A stretch of 64,000 nucleotides of DNA from JBQSUQ01 sp052384575 (GTDB lineage: Bacteria > Pseudomonadota > Gammaproteobacteria > Enterobacterales > Pasteurellaceae). The translations under genes and the position numbers were made by a program. This document shows positions 34,201 to 43,314 of the stretch, piece by piece; position 1 is the stretch's first letter; each line of letters opens with the position of its first letter. The notes under the pieces were generated by a model. The model ran no database searches and was not told where the DNA came from. It worked only from the letters and a program-made list of their open reading frames with translations. The stretch is taken from assembly GCA_052384575.1 (NCBI GenBank), contig JBQSUQ010000014.1. The stretch is one strand, 5' to 3'.

Positions 34201-35247
34201 TTCAGACATATAAGGACCGAAATCTAAATCGTTAGTGAATAGCGTTTCGATCTTGTTGTAACCTGCTTGTACTAATTTTGCTAATAATTCTAAGGTTAAT
34301 TCCGTATTCGCAGGACAAACTAACTCGCCAGTTTCCAAATCAACATAATCTTTCGCGACAACTTTACCCACAATATATTCAGTAGGAACAGTAACTAAAG
34401 TCACATTATCTTTTTCTAATGCGCGAATATGGCGAGCTGTAATACGACGACCGCGTTCAACATACACTTTACCATTTGCTTCAATATCAAATGTCGCAGT
34501 TTCACCACGTAAACGTTCAGGAACAAGTTCCATTAATAGCTTATTGTCCTGAACTTCATAGCTGATTTTCTCAAAGAATAAATCTAAAATTTCTTCTGTT
34601 GTATAGCCTAAAGCTCGTAAAATAATGGTTGCTGGTAATTTACGGCGACGGTCAATACGTGCAAATAAATTATCTTTCGGATCAAATTCAAAATCTAACC
34701 AAGAACCACGATAAGGAATAATTCTTGCGTTATATAATACTTTACCTGAAGAGTGAGTTTTACCCTTATCACTATCAAAGAACACGCCTGGACTGCGGTG
34801 TAATTGGGATACGATAACACGCTCAGTACCATTAATAACGAAAGTACCATTTTCAGTCATTAATGGGATTTCGCCCATATACACATCTTGTTCTTTAATA
34901 TCTTTAATTGTGCCTGGCGCCGCATCTTTATCGTAGCTAACTAAACGTAAATTTACACGTAATGGCGCAGCATAAGTTGTACCACGAATTTGACATTCAC
35001 GAACATCAAATACAGGCTCGCCTAATTTATAGCTGACATATTGTAATTCAGTGCTGCCATTATTGCTTACGATAGGGAAAACAGAACGGAACGCAGCTTC
35101 CAAGCCTTGTTGACCTTCTGGATCTCTTTGAATGAATTTATCAAAGGAGTCTAATTGAATAGTTAATAAATAAGGTACATTTAAAACTTGCGGACGTTTG
35201 CCGAAGTTTTTACGAATACGCTTTTTCTCGGTATAGGAGTAAACCAT
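31219..35247 (-). CDS. rpoB: RNA polymerase beta subunit
   Basis: The 1342-residue subunit starts [20 protein letters not shown] and matches the E. coli length. The rifampicin region reads [22 protein letters not shown] with wild-type-like residues (S, Q, D, H, R), predicting rifampicin sensitivity by homology. The C-terminal clamp [18 protein letters not shown] and [20 protein letters not shown] are intact. A 304-base gap without a gene lies upstream, holding an attenuator hairpin. Confidence 0.98.
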   Translation of the reverse strand: [1342 protein letters not shown]

Positions 35248-35479
35248 TGGGGTTCCTCTGTAATTTCTTAGTGTGGCCGTTTACAATGAATAAAAGTGCG
35301 GTGAAAAAAATAACACTTTTTTATTGAATCATTGCAATATTTTTGAACCCGTTCACTAGATACCGCACTCTGAACCTTACTTCTGATGAGCGGATTACCA
35401 TTAAGCTAACAGCTTGATTTAACTTAATTTATCGGTAATTAAACGGTGAATTTTTTTGTGCATATTATTAGGCACAAAA

Positions 35480-35503
35480 TGGCTGACGGAGATCCGCCAG
35501 CCA
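35480..35503 (-). terminator. rplL-rpoB attenuator
   Basis: On the minus strand TGGCTGGCGG pairs with CCGTCAGCCA (one mismatch) and is followed by TTTTGTGCC, about 50 bases after rplL. It corresponds in place to the E. coli rplL-rpoB attenuator. The remaining gap (35248-35551) has one uptake signal and AT-rich sequence, and no gene was seen. Confidence 0.7.
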
Positions 35504-35551
35504 CTTTATCCAGAATTCACTGGACCCGAAGAGGGAAAGTATCAATCAAAA

Positions 35552-35923
35552 TTATTTGATTTCTACTTTAGCGCCTGCTTCTTCTAATTCTTTCTTAAGT
35601 GCTTCAGCTTCTGCTTTAGAGATGCCTTCTTTTAATGCTGCTGGTGCAGATTCAACTAAGTCTTTAGCTTCTTTTAAGCCTAAACCAGTTGCACCACGTA
35701 CTGCTTTGATTACAGCAACTTTGTTTGCACCTGCTTCAGCAAGAACTACATCGAATTCAGTTTTTTCTTCTGCCGCTGCTGCTGCACCTGCTGCTGGCGC
35801 CGCTGCTGCTACTGCTGCTGCTGAAACACCGAATTTTTCTTCCATCGCTGCGATTAATTCAACGATTTCTGATACTGATTTTGAAGCAATCGCTTCGATT
35901 AGTTGTTCGTTAGTTAATGACAT
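35552..35923 (-). CDS. rplL: 50S ribosomal protein L7/L12
   Basis: The start is at MSLTNEQLIEAIASKSV; three upstream codons in frame are not used by homologues. The 123-residue stalk protein has the N-terminal dimer helix, an alanine-rich hinge (AAVAAAAPAAGAAAAAEEK) and the C-terminal domain with KVAVIKAVRGATGLGLKEAK that contacts translation factors. It is co-transcribed with rplJ, 57 bases upstream. Confidence 0.97.
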   Translation of the reverse strand: MSLTNEQLIEAIASKSVSEIVELIAAMEEKFGVSAAAVAAAAPAAGAAAAAEEKTEFDVVLAEAGANKVAVIKAVRGATGLGLKEAKDLVESAPAALKEGISKAEAEALKKELEEAGAKVEIK

Positions 35924-35980
35924 AACAATCAATTCCTAAAGTAAATAAGTTTGTAAACGATTTAAGAAAGGCTATAAAAA

Positions 35981-36472
35981 TTAAGCCGCTTCTTGTAATT
36001 TGTCGCGTAATGCTGCAAAAGTGCGAACAAGTTTGCCTGCCGCAGCTTCTTTCATTGTACCCATTAAACGTGCAATCGCTTCTTCGTAAGTTGGTAATGT
36101 TGCCAAGAAGTTAACATCTTGGATTTTACCTTCAAAGGCTGCACCTTTAAGTTCGAACTCTTTGTTTGCTTTTGCGAACTCGCTGAACAAACGTGCTGCT
36201 GCACCTGGGTGTTCATTAGAGAATGCAATAAGAGTTGGACCTGTAAACGCATCTTTCAAGCACTCGAAATCTGTGCCTTCTACTGCGCGACGTAATAATG
36301 TATTACGAACAACACGCATTGAAACGCCAGCTTCGCGAGCTGATTTGCGTAATTCAGTCATTTTCTCAACTGTTACACCACGAGAATCCGCGATAACAGC
36401 TGAAAGGGCACCTTTGGCTGCTTCATTTACTTCAGCAACAATTGCTTGTTTATCTTGAAGATTTAATGCCAT
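35981..36472 (-). CDS. rplJ: 50S ribosomal protein L10
   Basis: The 163-residue protein starts MALNLQDKQAIVAEVNEAAK and carries VRNTLLRRAVEGTDFE, typical of bacterial L10, which anchors the L7/L12 stalk. With L7/L12 it represses its own mRNA through the leader upstream. A strong AGGAG precedes the ATG. Confidence 0.98.
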   Translation of the reverse strand: MALNLQDKQAIVAEVNEAAKGALSAVIADSRGVTVEKMTELRKSAREAGVSMRVVRNTLLRRAVEGTDFECLKDAFTGPTLIAFSNEHPGAAARLFSEFAKANKEFELKGAAFEGKIQDVNFLATLPTYEEAIARLMGTMKEAAAGKLVRTFAALRDKLQEAA

Positions 36473-36479
36473 TGGCTTT

Positions 36480-36700
36480 TAGCTCCTGAATACACTCCGA
36501 TAACTCGGAATTAAATTACCTAATATAAACAACATATTAGGACGACTTCGGTGTACAGAAGCAGAAAATTCTTTTTCTGTTCACCATCTACGTAGGCAAT
36601 TAAGAAAACTCAGTTAAATTTAACCGCGTTTTCTCCTACGGTCTTCGACGGGGCTTGATGAGGCAAGCACCATCAGTTTTATGGATATACCATAAATTAA
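36480..36700 (-). ncRNA. Ribosomal protein L10 leader (autoregulatory mRNA element)
   Basis: On the minus strand the untranslated region carries GAAGACCGTAGGAG and CCTACGTAGATGGTGAACAG. These pair and match the E. coli L10 leader core (GACCGCAGGAG ... CCTGCGTAGACGGTGACAG). The element is the binding site for the L10-(L7/L12) complex that blocks translation. Edges are approximate. Confidence 0.85.
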
Positions 36701-36708
36701 GGCTCGAA

Positions 36709-36737
36709 ATTATAGTAAAGAAAAATCCTCTTGTAAA
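36709..36737 (-). promoter_or_regulatory. rplJ promoter
   Basis: On the minus strand TTTACA and a perfect TATAAT are spaced by 17 bases, just before the L10 leader. It allows rplJL-rpoBC to be transcribed independently of the inserted glycan genes, whose last codon ends 28 bases upstream. Confidence 0.82.
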
Positions 36738-36764
36738 GTAATATTCAATATTAACTGCAAAAAC

Positions 36765-37646
36765 TTACTTGGTATAACGTAAAATATAATGCGTAGGAAT
36801 CCCTACTGAATCAGAATCTAGAGGTGGACCATTAAGATAGATATTCAAATATCCCCCCGCATCTACAGCTTCAAGAATAGTTCTTACATCTCCGTCCTTA
36901 AACACTAATTCCCTTCCTGGTAATAATTGTGTTCTTAGAGAATTTGTATTAGGCACGAAAAAACCAGCCCTCCCCCTAGCTACTCCATTCTTCCAATTTA
37001 TATCTGTTAAAAAGAAATTATTATTTGTATTTCCGATAACTAATTGTTCAAACCAAACTTGAGGATTATCAGATCTTGTCACAATAGCCCTATGAACATA
37101 ATGTAAATCAATAAAAGGTTCAGTTTGTTGAATATGAACTGAACCACAGGCGTTCAAATCTTTCATCAAAGATAATGACTTGTCTAACCTACTCCCCTCA
37201 ATAATCCCTCGACCCCATAAAAGATTTAGGTATCCTCTAACCTTACTATTTGAATGTAATACTGAGCATTCTAGAGCTATCGAATGTTTCACAGCCTGTA
37301 CTAATAATTTATTTTTGTAATGTATTTCACTCCATACTGAATACCTATTCAAATCCGTACGATAACTTGAATATCCTTGGATACTCGCAGCACAAACAAG
37401 AATACCAAATAGCAATTTGATAAAATGCTCTGCTCTAGCAAAAGAAATAGCTAATATCATTGCTAATACAAACAAGGCTTTTAATCTATCAAATGAAAAT
37501 TGAGTTGCATGCTGCAACATAATAATATTCTCAAGGAGAGGGATTAGCGCAGCCAAAAACAAAAAAGAGATTTTTTGATAAGCTGATTTTGTTTCATTCT
37601 TATTATAAGACAAGAGATTAAATGAGCTATATAAAAAAGCTAGCAA
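36765..37646 (-). pseudogene. Large membrane glycosyltransferase paralogue, 3' part after frameshift
   Basis: This frame (up to 293 codons) starts only at an internal TTG and continues the protein of the preceding frame. Two or three membrane helices are followed by a soluble C-terminal region. The end (ITDINW...GFFVPN...LVFKDGDVRT...GGYLNIYLNGPPLD...GIPTHYIL) is clearly homologous to the end of the intact 679-residue membrane protein at 41275-43314. Removing one base from the A6/T6 run at 37633-37638 joins the two frames (IASFLYSSFN) into about 577 residues. It may be a true mutation, a slippage-prone tract or a sequencing error. Confidence 0.75.
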
Positions 37647-38499
37647 TAAAGGCTTTAATTGTAGGTTCTACTCCAACTGCAAAGCTATAATGAGCAATTG
37701 TTAAAAAACCAGCCATCAACGTTGTAATTAATAATTTGATTGCCAATTTTCTATTTTCACAATTTAGTGCTTTACCAAACCAAAAGAGCAAGATCAAACC
37801 AAGACTAAAAATATACCCTGTCCACTCAGTAAGTGCCCCAATCCCAACAAAAACAATTAAGAGCTTTTCATATATAGAACTCTTTTTATCATCCGAGGCT
37901 GTTAAATATAAGAAAAGAAAATACAATCCCAAAATAAAAATAAGTTGATAAAAACTATGAACCCAATATATAACCCCATGGGATTGCAAGACTTCTTTGC
38001 TGAAAATAGAGATGATACAACCAATAATCGCTCCGCCTATGGCTTGACTATTTTTATAACCTAATACTATTAGACTACGAAATAGAAGTAAATATAATAC
38101 GACTGACACAAATGCACCAATCGCAAAATTCAAATAGGCAAGGTTTTTCTCCGTAGGTTCAATAGAGAAAAAAGAAAAGATAGCATACGGTGCAAGAAAA
38201 CCTGGAGATGTAAAACTAGTATAAATATAATCACCTTTTTCTGTAGGAACAGTCGCTCCCCAAGCTATGTGCTTATCTCTCTCCTTTCCCAAACTGACCG
38301 TAGGTAAAAAATAATGGTGATCTGCTGTATTTTTTTGTAAAGCTTGAACAGTCAAGAGGGTATGATAAGTTGCCTCTATATTTGCGGAGCCTACTACATT
38401 GTTAAAATCATTTTTTCTTAAAATAAAAGAAAAAATGAGCAAAAGCATTACTATCAATAACCCTATTATTTTTACAAATCTGGTGTTTTTATAATGCAA
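37627..38499 (-). pseudogene. Large membrane glycosyltransferase paralogue, 5' part before frameshift
   Basis: This frame (290 residues) begins MHYKNTRFVKIIGLLIVMLL and has a first signal-anchor helix, a soluble loop with DHHYFLPTVSLGKE, and six to seven membrane helices. It then stops at IASFFI within a run of six T's. The layout (one helix, extracytoplasmic loop, many helices) fits GT-C-type transferases that use lipid-linked sugars on the outer face of the membrane. That assignment rests on topology and on the homology of its 3' part to the neighbour at 41275-43314. It is the last gene of the glycan operon. Confidence 0.72.
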
Positions 38500-38517
38500 A
38501 AAAGCCCATTATTCATC

Positions 38518-39309
38518 CTATTTAACGTTATATAGGCCTAAACACGCCTTAAATAGAACTATCAACACAGATAAATTACCTCTAAATGAGCTGATTTTTG
38601 TTGGTACTTCACCCTCAGGATAAATTCTTGATGTTGGTAGTTCTATACATTTGTAGCCTAGCTTAGGTACTATATAAGATAGATAAGCTAATAATTCATA
38701 AGACACAAAAATATCTCTGAATGGTGATACTTTTTCATCTAATAACATTTTAGCACTATAAGCTCTAAAGCCTTGTGTTGTATCAGTCCATTTAAATCCT
38801 GAGGCTAAACTTAGTAAAGGTGCATGAATACAACGGATAGCAAAATCTCTTGATTTTGGCGTATTAACCGCAATGCCTCCAGATAAATAACGAGAAGCTT
38901 GAACAAAATCAATACCATCTTCCAACGAATCTACAAATTGAGAAATAGCCGCAGGATCATCTTTATCATTGCCGTCAATAGTAATAATACCTAAATATCC
39001 CTGTTTTAATGCAAAAGAATAAGCACAACGTAATTGAGCACTTAATTTTCCAGCCCCAGTTTTTAATAGCAGGGCTTTCACATTTAAATCTTGCAATCGG
39101 GTTATTTCTAAAGAATCATCCGTACTACCACCATCAATAATAATAATATCCGCAATGTTTGAGATATTATTTGCTTTCATTTTGTCAAGCAGATTAATAA
39201 TCCGCATTCCTTCATTGATGACGGGGATAACAACACAATATTTTTTTATTTTCCCTAGCCAAAATAATTCATCATATGTTGGTATTTGCCATTTGTTGAT
39301 ATTTTCCAT
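38518..39309 (-). CDS. DPM1-like GT2 glycosyltransferase
   Basis: The start is set at MENINKWQIPTYDELFW, with AAGG 8 bases upstream; an in-frame GTG overlaps that site. The GT-A fold shows CVVIPVINEGMRI, DIIIIDGGSTDDSLEI and the acidic metal site TIDGNDKDDPAAI near residue 110. ASRYLSGG and WTDTTQGFRAYSAKML are typical of polyprenyl-phosphate hexosyltransferases. No membrane helix is evident. It probably transfers a sugar from a nucleotide donor to undecaprenyl phosphate for a membrane transferase in this operon. Confidence 0.85.
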   Translation of the reverse strand: MENINKWQIPTYDELFWLGKIKKYCVVIPVINEGMRIINLLDKMKANNISNIADIIIIDGGSTDDSLEITRLQDLNVKALLLKTGAGKLSAQLRCAYSFALKQGYLGIITIDGNDKDDPAAISQFVDSLEDGIDFVQASRYLSGGIAVNTPKSRDFAIRCIHAPLLSLASGFKWTDTTQGFRAYSAKMLLDEKVSPFRDIFVSYELLAYLSYIVPKLGYKCIELPTSRIYPEGEVPTKISSFRGNLSVLIVLFKACLGLYNVK

Positions 39310-39319
39310 TTTAATCACC

Positions 39320-39676
39320 TTAATTTATTTTTGATGCAATTAGAATTACACCTAATATAATGAATACAATTCCTAATAATGTTGTCCAATAAAATTGCTC
39401 TTTAAAAAACAACATAGAGGCTAATGCAACCGTCGCAATAGCACCTGATGTCAACACAGGATGTGCAATATTTAATGGAAAACGGGCTAATGCCATTACA
39501 TATAATAAGAATGCGAGTCCATAACAAAACAATCCTAACCAAAAAGGGATATTTGTTAATGCTTCCCAAGGTTCATTTAAAGATGGAAATTTTCGAGGTG
39601 GGATAACAGCAATTTTAATTAAAATACTCGCAGCGGCATTACTTAAAACACCGAGTAATAATATGATCCAGTTCAT
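39320..39676 (-). CDS. Small EamA/SMR-like membrane protein (candidate lipid-sugar flippase)
   Basis: The 118-residue protein has four membrane helices and one EamA repeat, with FPLNIAHPVLTSGAIATVALASM and LFFKEQFYWTTLLGIVFIILGV. This resembles the half-size ArnE/ArnF and SMR proteins. In glycan operons such proteins move polyprenyl-linked sugars across the inner membrane. Its start overlaps the stop of the upstream gene by one base, and the downstream GT2 follows at once. A drug-export SMR pump is less likely in this context. Confidence 0.8.
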   Translation of the reverse strand: MNWIILLLGVLSNAAASILIKIAVIPPRKFPSLNEPWEALTNIPFWLGLFCYGLAFLLYVMALARFPLNIAHPVLTSGAIATVALASMLFFKEQFYWTTLLGIVFIILGVILIASKIN

Positions 39677-40491
39677 TATTGATAACTCTCAGCAACACAT
39701 TTTAATGCCTGTTCAATACGCTCTAAATTAGATCTAACATTATTTGAACGCATTTCAATTGTTAATACTTGATTTGGAATATAGGCTGATATTGCTTTCG
39801 CATATTCACGATGATTAATTTTAGAACTGCCAATAATATCTAATTCTGGCTCACTAATATGAATATGTCCAATATAGGAGGAAGTAGATTTTAATACTTG
39901 CTCAATATCTTCTTGATTGATAGTTACCGCCCCTAAATCAAGTTGCATTTTAATTGCTGGGTGCTCAACCATTTTCACAATATCCAGTGTTTCTAAACTA
40001 TTGGTCATAAAATTGGCACCATAACAGACAGGGTTTGGCTCCAAACAAATAATACATTGATTTTTCTCAGCTATATCCCCTAGGCGATTAAAAAACACCT
40101 TTGAAATTGACCGCACTTTCTCATCAGAGAATCCTGTTATATCTCGGTTTTTAGGAGAACCAAATACCAATTTATTTGCTCCTAATAATCTGCCAATACG
40201 GCAAACATTATTTAAATGATCAAGCATTTTTGTTTGAATTTCATCAGATGCAAAAATATTCAATCCCTTTGTACCGAACAATAAAGCTTGCATTCCTATC
40301 AACTCAAAACCGTTTTTATTCCAGAAATCTTTGATGCGTAAGATATCTTCCTCAGAAACTGAACTAAAATCAGAAAAATATTTACTTGGAGCGATATCAA
40401 TTTTATTTATTTGATATTGATTAAGCAAATCTATTACTTGAGAATCCTCACTAACTTCCCAAGCAATATTAGAAATGGAAATGTTATTCAT
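39676..40491 (-). CDS. Sugar phosphate isomerase/epimerase-fold protein
   Basis: The 271-residue protein is a TIM barrel of the xylose-isomerase-like/AP-endonuclease-2 family. Likely metal ligands are spread along it: ICLEPNP, QLDLGAV, HIHISEPELD and TIEMRSN (Glu-Asp-His-Glu pattern). Members isomerise or epimerise sugars, keto-sugars or inositols. With the SDR and FAD enzymes beside it, it probably helps make an unusual sugar; substrate unknown. Confidence 0.8.
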   Translation of the reverse strand: MNNISISNIAWEVSEDSQVIDLLNQYQINKIDIAPSKYFSDFSSVSEEDILRIKDFWNKNGFELIGMQALLFGTKGLNIFASDEIQTKMLDHLNNVCRIGRLLGANKLVFGSPKNRDITGFSDEKVRSISKVFFNRLGDIAEKNQCIICLEPNPVCYGANFMTNSLETLDIVKMVEHPAIKMQLDLGAVTINQEDIEQVLKSTSSYIGHIHISEPELDIIGSSKINHREYAKAISAYIPNQVLTIEMRSNNVRSNLERIEQALKCVAESYQ

Positions 40492-40508
40492 TCTGCTAAC
40501 CTATTTAA

Positions 40509-41270
40509 CTACCTTGTATTTTCTGATTGAGCATAAGCTCGAATTGCTAATAATGTTTCTTTTTTAGAGTATTGGTATTTTTCCGCACCATAAAGGACAG
40601 CAAATTTGCTCTGCATATCATATTTTGCAGGCGGGTTTATTAATGATTGTTCAAATTTAAATCCAAATCCATTCTTTGCAACTTCTTCTACTGAAATCGG
40701 TTCTGACGTTAAATGGATTAAGTGAAGTTTATTCTCCAATGCAACCTGAATATCAGACCATAAATTTACCATTGGATAAAACTGAAAAATACCACGACTA
40801 TCAATCATATTTAGATTGTTATTATTTAGAAAATCAAAAATAATATTTTTCTTTAAGCCAGGACCTACAAGCCCAGGCAAGCGAACAATAAGATAATTCT
40901 CAAAATGTGATTCAACAAACTTTTCTAAATAACGACGATGTAAGCCATAAGGCTGTAAATTTTCTTCATTAATTGCAGTGTCCTCATCCACATCAATCGG
41001 ATCTTTAAATACATCTACCGTGCTAATTAAAATAAATGTATTACATTTAATTGTTTTTAAATGTTCAATTAACCCATTAATTATTTTTAAATCATTGTCT
41101 GGCTCTTTATTCGCTAACCATTTTTGTGCTGGTGCGGCAGAACAAACGACAAGTTCAAATTCTTGATTATCTATTTCTGCAATATTTTTAGAATTAAATA
41201 AACATTCAAATTTTTTTTGTTTTAGGATTGTATTTCCAACAAATCCTGTATAACCAATAAGTGCATTCAT
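40509..41270 (-). CDS. SDR-like NAD(P)-dependent epimerase/reductase
   Basis: The 253-residue protein has an N-terminal Rossmann motif GYTGFVGNTIL and a central STVDVFKDP. The usual catalytic Tyr-x3-Lys appears as YGLHR, so the lysine seems replaced by arginine (another Arg follows). It is shorter than classical extended SDR sugar epimerases (about 320). It sits 4 bases after the membrane transferase gene and is therefore in the same operon. I infer a redox step on the sugar made by the locus. Confidence 0.78.
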   Translation of the reverse strand: MNALIGYTGFVGNTILKQKKFECLFNSKNIAEIDNQEFELVVCSAAPAQKWLANKEPDNDLKIINGLIEHLKTIKCNTFILISTVDVFKDPIDVDEDTAINEENLQPYGLHRRYLEKFVESHFENYLIVRLPGLVGPGLKKNIIFDFLNNNNLNMIDSRGIFQFYPMVNLWSDIQVALENKLHLIHLTSEPISVEEVAKNGFGFKFEQSLINPPAKYDMQSKFAVLYGAEKYQYSKKETLLAIRAYAQSENTR

Positions 41271-41274
41271 ATAT

Positions 41275-43314
41275 TTACCTTACGATTTTTACTTTATTAG
41301 GGTAACCTGTTAAATGAGGGTTTAACTTAGTTCCATTTACATAAATATTAATATAATTTTTGCTATATTTTAGGTGAGTGACCATTCTTTCCTCATCATC
41401 ATTAAATTTTAAAACAGTATTGACTTTTATAGCATTTCTTACATCAAAAGTATTTTTTATAAAAAATGCGTTATCAACTCTATGGACTGATTTTTCCCAA
41501 TTGGAATCACTTAAATCAATCAGTTCTATTTCAGGAATAAGTAAGAATTTTGATATATTTATATCTCTATCCCAATATATCAGCCCCCCCTTATACTGTG
41601 CATACTGCCCTGTTTTAATGGATTTTATAGGATAAAATGGAAGATCTTTAACTGCAATACAAACGTTATTTTTTAAAAAAATCGTTTGTGAAAATAATGA
41701 TTTTAACAATGGATCTGCTTTTATTTTTTCAGCTTGATACCAATTAAAATCAAAGTTATTAAATGTTGCTCCACGCTTTATCTGCATTTTATCAAGATAA
41801 GTATTATCTACTGGAGATATATGTAAAAAAAACCTATCCTCGATATTCGAATCACAGGTTCTAGAAACATAAAGTAATTTGTTTTCTGATATATAAATAT
41901 CCAAATCCCTTTCTGGAACAGATACTAAATGAGTAGATTGAGTAATTAAGTCTTTTTTAAAATTATACAATTTATAGATATATACTGGTATTGCGAATAA
42001 TAAAATCGATACTATAATAGTAATGAAGAGCTTTGGTCTTTTCTGAACAAATCCCCAATAAAACTGAAAAGAATATCCTATATAAGCAGAAACAAGCAAT
42101 AAAAATGGAACATACCAAAGTAAGTAGTTTATATGATGATGAATATGAGAATGACCTTTCGCTAGAATATACCAAGACAATGGTGCAAGTAAGGATAACC
42201 ACAAACTAGCAAGAAAAGCATAATTATTTTTTTTCAGCGGATGAGTTCTCATTAATACTACATTTAATAAAGAAATTATCAGCACACCTAAAATAATACT
42301 TCCCGCACTAACCCCAAAAACTAGCTGTTTCTTAATATAAAGAACTAACACTGAAAAAAGATCGGTTTTTAATGAATATGCCAATGTCGCATTATAAGTA
42401 AAATCATCAGGATTACCATGTGTCCTTTTCAAAATAATACTCATAAGAACTGCTTTCGCATTTTTAAATCCACCAGAATAATACATTAACTGAGTAAAAT
42501 GAATTGCTAATGCAAATAAAAAACCAATAACACCAGCAAATGAAATCTTTAAAGAACGACTAATAAATTCATTTAATCTTAGACTGTTCTTAATAGAGAA
42601 AAAAACTAAAGGAATTAACATTGTAATCAGTATTGTGGAGATATATTCATACCCAGCTAAGCATTTAATAAACACTGCTAAAAAAGTAAAACCACATACT
42701 GTGTATGTATTCCATTTTCCTGTTTTATCTTCTCTTACAGAAAAATAGGCAGTAACTATGCAAGGTAAATAGATTAAAAATAACATCCAATAAAGATTAT
42801 TGGCAAAAACAATTAACCAGCCTGAAAAGATCATTGTAACTAGGTAGGTTAAAGATGAAATTATTCCGAAATACTGGTAAAAAAAGAGAGCAATTATAGA
42901 AAATAATAAGGCAGATAAAATTGAAGTAAATAGTTTATTATAAAATAACCTAAGTTCAGGGGATTCTACACCTAATTTTTGTTGAGTCTGATCAAGTAAC
43001 GAATAGAAAATACCTTGTAAGCCAAAACTAGAGGAATAAACCCCATATTTTCCATTTATTGGAATGTTGTATGGTGCGTTATCAATATAGCCAATATTTT
43101 TCGGTCCTTCAGTATAATTCCCCATAAATCCCATATGAGAAAAAAGCCCATTTCTTTCAGATTCTAATATCTTAGAGATAACCAACGCTTCTGAGTCCCG
43201 TTGATGATAATTAAACCAATCTCTGGATACAGTCTTAAAGAAGTTAAATTGAAAAACCAATACAAATAAAATAAAAGAGGCTAAAAATAAAACGTATTTT
43301 CTATTAAAACTCAT
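41275..43314 (-). CDS. Large multi-spanning membrane glycosyltransferase (GT-C-like), intact copy
   Basis: The 679-residue protein has an N-terminal helix (YVLFLASFILFVLVFQF), an extracytoplasmic loop of about 90 residues with RDWFNYHQRDSEALV, then roughly ten membrane helices (to about 430) and a soluble C-terminal region of about 240 residues. The very end (IDLSDSNWEKSV...AFFIKN...LKFNDDEERMV...NYINIYVNGTKL) is shared with the split paralogue at 36765-38499. Topology fits transferases that move a sugar from a lipid carrier onto surface glycans. It overlaps the FAD enzyme gene by 11 bases. Acceptor unknown; LOS is a reasonable guess. Confidence 0.78.
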   Translation of the reverse strand: MSFNRKYVLFLASFILFVLVFQFNFFKTVSRDWFNYHQRDSEALVISKILESERNGLFSHMGFMGNYTEGPKNIGYIDNAPYNIPINGKYGVYSSSFGLQGIFYSLLDQTQQKLGVESPELRLFYNKLFTSILSALLFSIIALFFYQYFGIISSLTYLVTMIFSGWLIVFANNLYWMLFLIYLPCIVTAYFSVREDKTGKWNTYTVCGFTFLAVFIKCLAGYEYISTILITMLIPLVFFSIKNSLRLNEFISRSLKISFAGVIGFLFALAIHFTQLMYYSGGFKNAKAVLMSIILKRTHGNPDDFTYNATLAYSLKTDLFSVLVLYIKKQLVFGVSAGSIILGVLIISLLNVVLMRTHPLKKNNYAFLASLWLSLLAPLSWYILAKGHSHIHHHINYLLWYVPFLLLVSAYIGYSFQFYWGFVQKRPKLFITIIVSILLFAIPVYIYKLYNFKKDLITQSTHLVSVPERDLDIYISENKLLYVSRTCDSNIEDRFFLHISPVDNTYLDKMQIKRGATFNNFDFNWYQAEKIKADPLLKSLFSQTIFLKNNVCIAVKDLPFYPIKSIKTGQYAQYKGGLIYWDRDINISKFLLIPEIELIDLSDSNWEKSVHRVDNAFFIKNTFDVRNAIKVNTVLKFNDDEERMVTHLKYSKNYINIYVNGTKLNPHLTGYPNKVKIVR

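Noticed and set aside
35556..35939. Long alanine- and serine-rich frame on the plus strand over rplL
   Set aside because: It is the antisense shadow of the alanine-rich L7/L12 hinge; no ribosome site and no known homologue.
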